This document shows, piece after piece, positions 5,947 through 6,144 of a stretch of 6,144 nucleotides of DNA. Numbering within the stretch: position 1 is the stretch's first letter; the number at the start of each line of letters is the position of its first letter. The notes beneath the pieces were generated by a model. The model had not been told where the DNA came from, ran no database searches, and saw only the letters and a list, made by a program, of their open reading frames with translations. Source of the DNA: Opitutaceae bacterium (GTDB lineage: Bacteria; Verrucomicrobiota; Verrucomicrobiia; Opitutales; Opitutaceae); NCBI GenBank assembly GCA_025352845.1, contig JANXSC010000541.1:1-6144 (forward strand), in the 5' to 3' direction. A program made the position numbers and the translations under genes.

Positions 5947-6144
5947 CTAGGCCGATCCGGCTCTCATTCGGATGTAATCTGCTGATAACTCCCATTCACG
6001 GCCGGTGCCCTCTTCGCGAAAGAACAACGAACGCCCGCCCCGCTCTGTCTTCGTCACGACACCCCAGGCACCCTGCCACCGCAACCGGCGCCCGAGAACG
6101 GAGTCAGGCCATCCGGGCAAGCGTGACCAATCCTGTAATTGCGA
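5947..6144 (-). CDS. C-terminal end of an unrecognised protein (5' part outside the window)
   Basis: A minus-strand frame open from the window edge to TAG at 5949-5947 encodes 65 residues with the composition of a real protein. It starts SQLQDWSRLPGWPDSV, continues LRWQGAWGVVTKTERGGRS and LFFREEGTGREWELSADY, and ends IRMRAGSA. It is rich in Trp and charged residues, with alternating hydrophobic stretches (GAWGVVTKT, RSLFFREE) that suggest a small beta-rich C-terminal domain, and it has no membrane segment. I do not recognise the family. It ends 53 bp before the hrpB start on the same strand, so co-transcription is plausible. Support for coding is the uninterrupted frame, the protein-like sequence and its stop falling just before hrpB; at 65 codons in GC-rich DNA an open frame by chance is still possible. 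Confidence 0.6.
   Translation of the reverse strand, partial: SQLQDWSRLPGWPDSVLGRRLRWQGAWGVVTKTERGGRSLFFREEGTGREWELSADYIRMRAGSA

Noticed and set aside
4850..5950. A 366-codon plus-strand open frame opposite the N-terminal half of hrpB
   Set aside because: It is antisense to the conserved helicase motifs of hrpB and its low-complexity Arg/His-rich translation has no protein-family character.
5894..5995. A 34-residue N-terminal extension of HrpB from an ATG at 5995
   Set aside because: It would overlap the upstream gene by 49 bp and place Walker A unusually far in; the added residues resemble no HrpB N-terminus.
1..6144. CRISPR array, tRNA, rRNA, integrase, toxin-antitoxin or defence genes
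   Set aside because: I found no regularly spaced repeats, no recognisable RNA genes and no open frames with such domains; the long frames are either the genes listed or their shadows.

Overview
The window is a GC-rich bacterial chromosome segment of ordinary housekeeping character, densely coded on both strands. Gene content and one diagnostic repeat suggest a Verrucomicrobiota lineage, perhaps Opitutaceae. The reasons are a menaquinone (MenB) gene, GC-rich intergenic palindromes, start codons without visible Shine-Dalgarno sequences, and an in-frame palindromic insert reading GTGVSPV...GRDARAT, which I recall as widespread in Verrucomicrobiota and Planctomycetota genomes. This placement is an inference and was not tested by any search.

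Layout: (1) 1-106, minus strand: the N-terminal 35 codons of an acyl carrier protein, cut by the window edge exactly at its phosphopantetheine serine. (2) 193-1026, minus: menB, 1,4-dihydroxy-2-naphthoyl-CoA synthase, with the active-site residues of the bicarbonate-dependent type. (3) 1027-1253: the divergent intergenic region between menB and kup, which contains a perfect 10-bp GC-rich inverted repeat and an imperfect 13-bp stem-loop just upstream of kup. (4) 1254-3143, plus: kup, a full-length KUP/HAK/KT potassium transporter. (5) 3144-3298: the convergent intergenic region, mostly filled by a 97-bp palindromic REP/MITE-like element with 28-bp arms. (6) 3299-5893, minus: hrpB, a DEAH/RHA-family ATP-dependent helicase carrying a 60-bp palindromic element inserted in frame. 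(7) 5947-6144, minus: the last 65 codons of an unrecognised protein upstream of hrpB.

The genes do not form one pathway. The ACP-like gene and menB are co-directional and may be co-transcribed in a menaquinone or acyl-CoA locus. kup is a stand-alone K+ uptake gene. hrpB follows the unknown partial gene by 53 bp and may share its transcript. I see no defence system, prophage, integrase, CRISPR array, tRNA or rRNA. The most interesting signal is the palindromic element domesticated inside the hrpB coding sequence; the second is the separate palindromic element between kup and hrpB.
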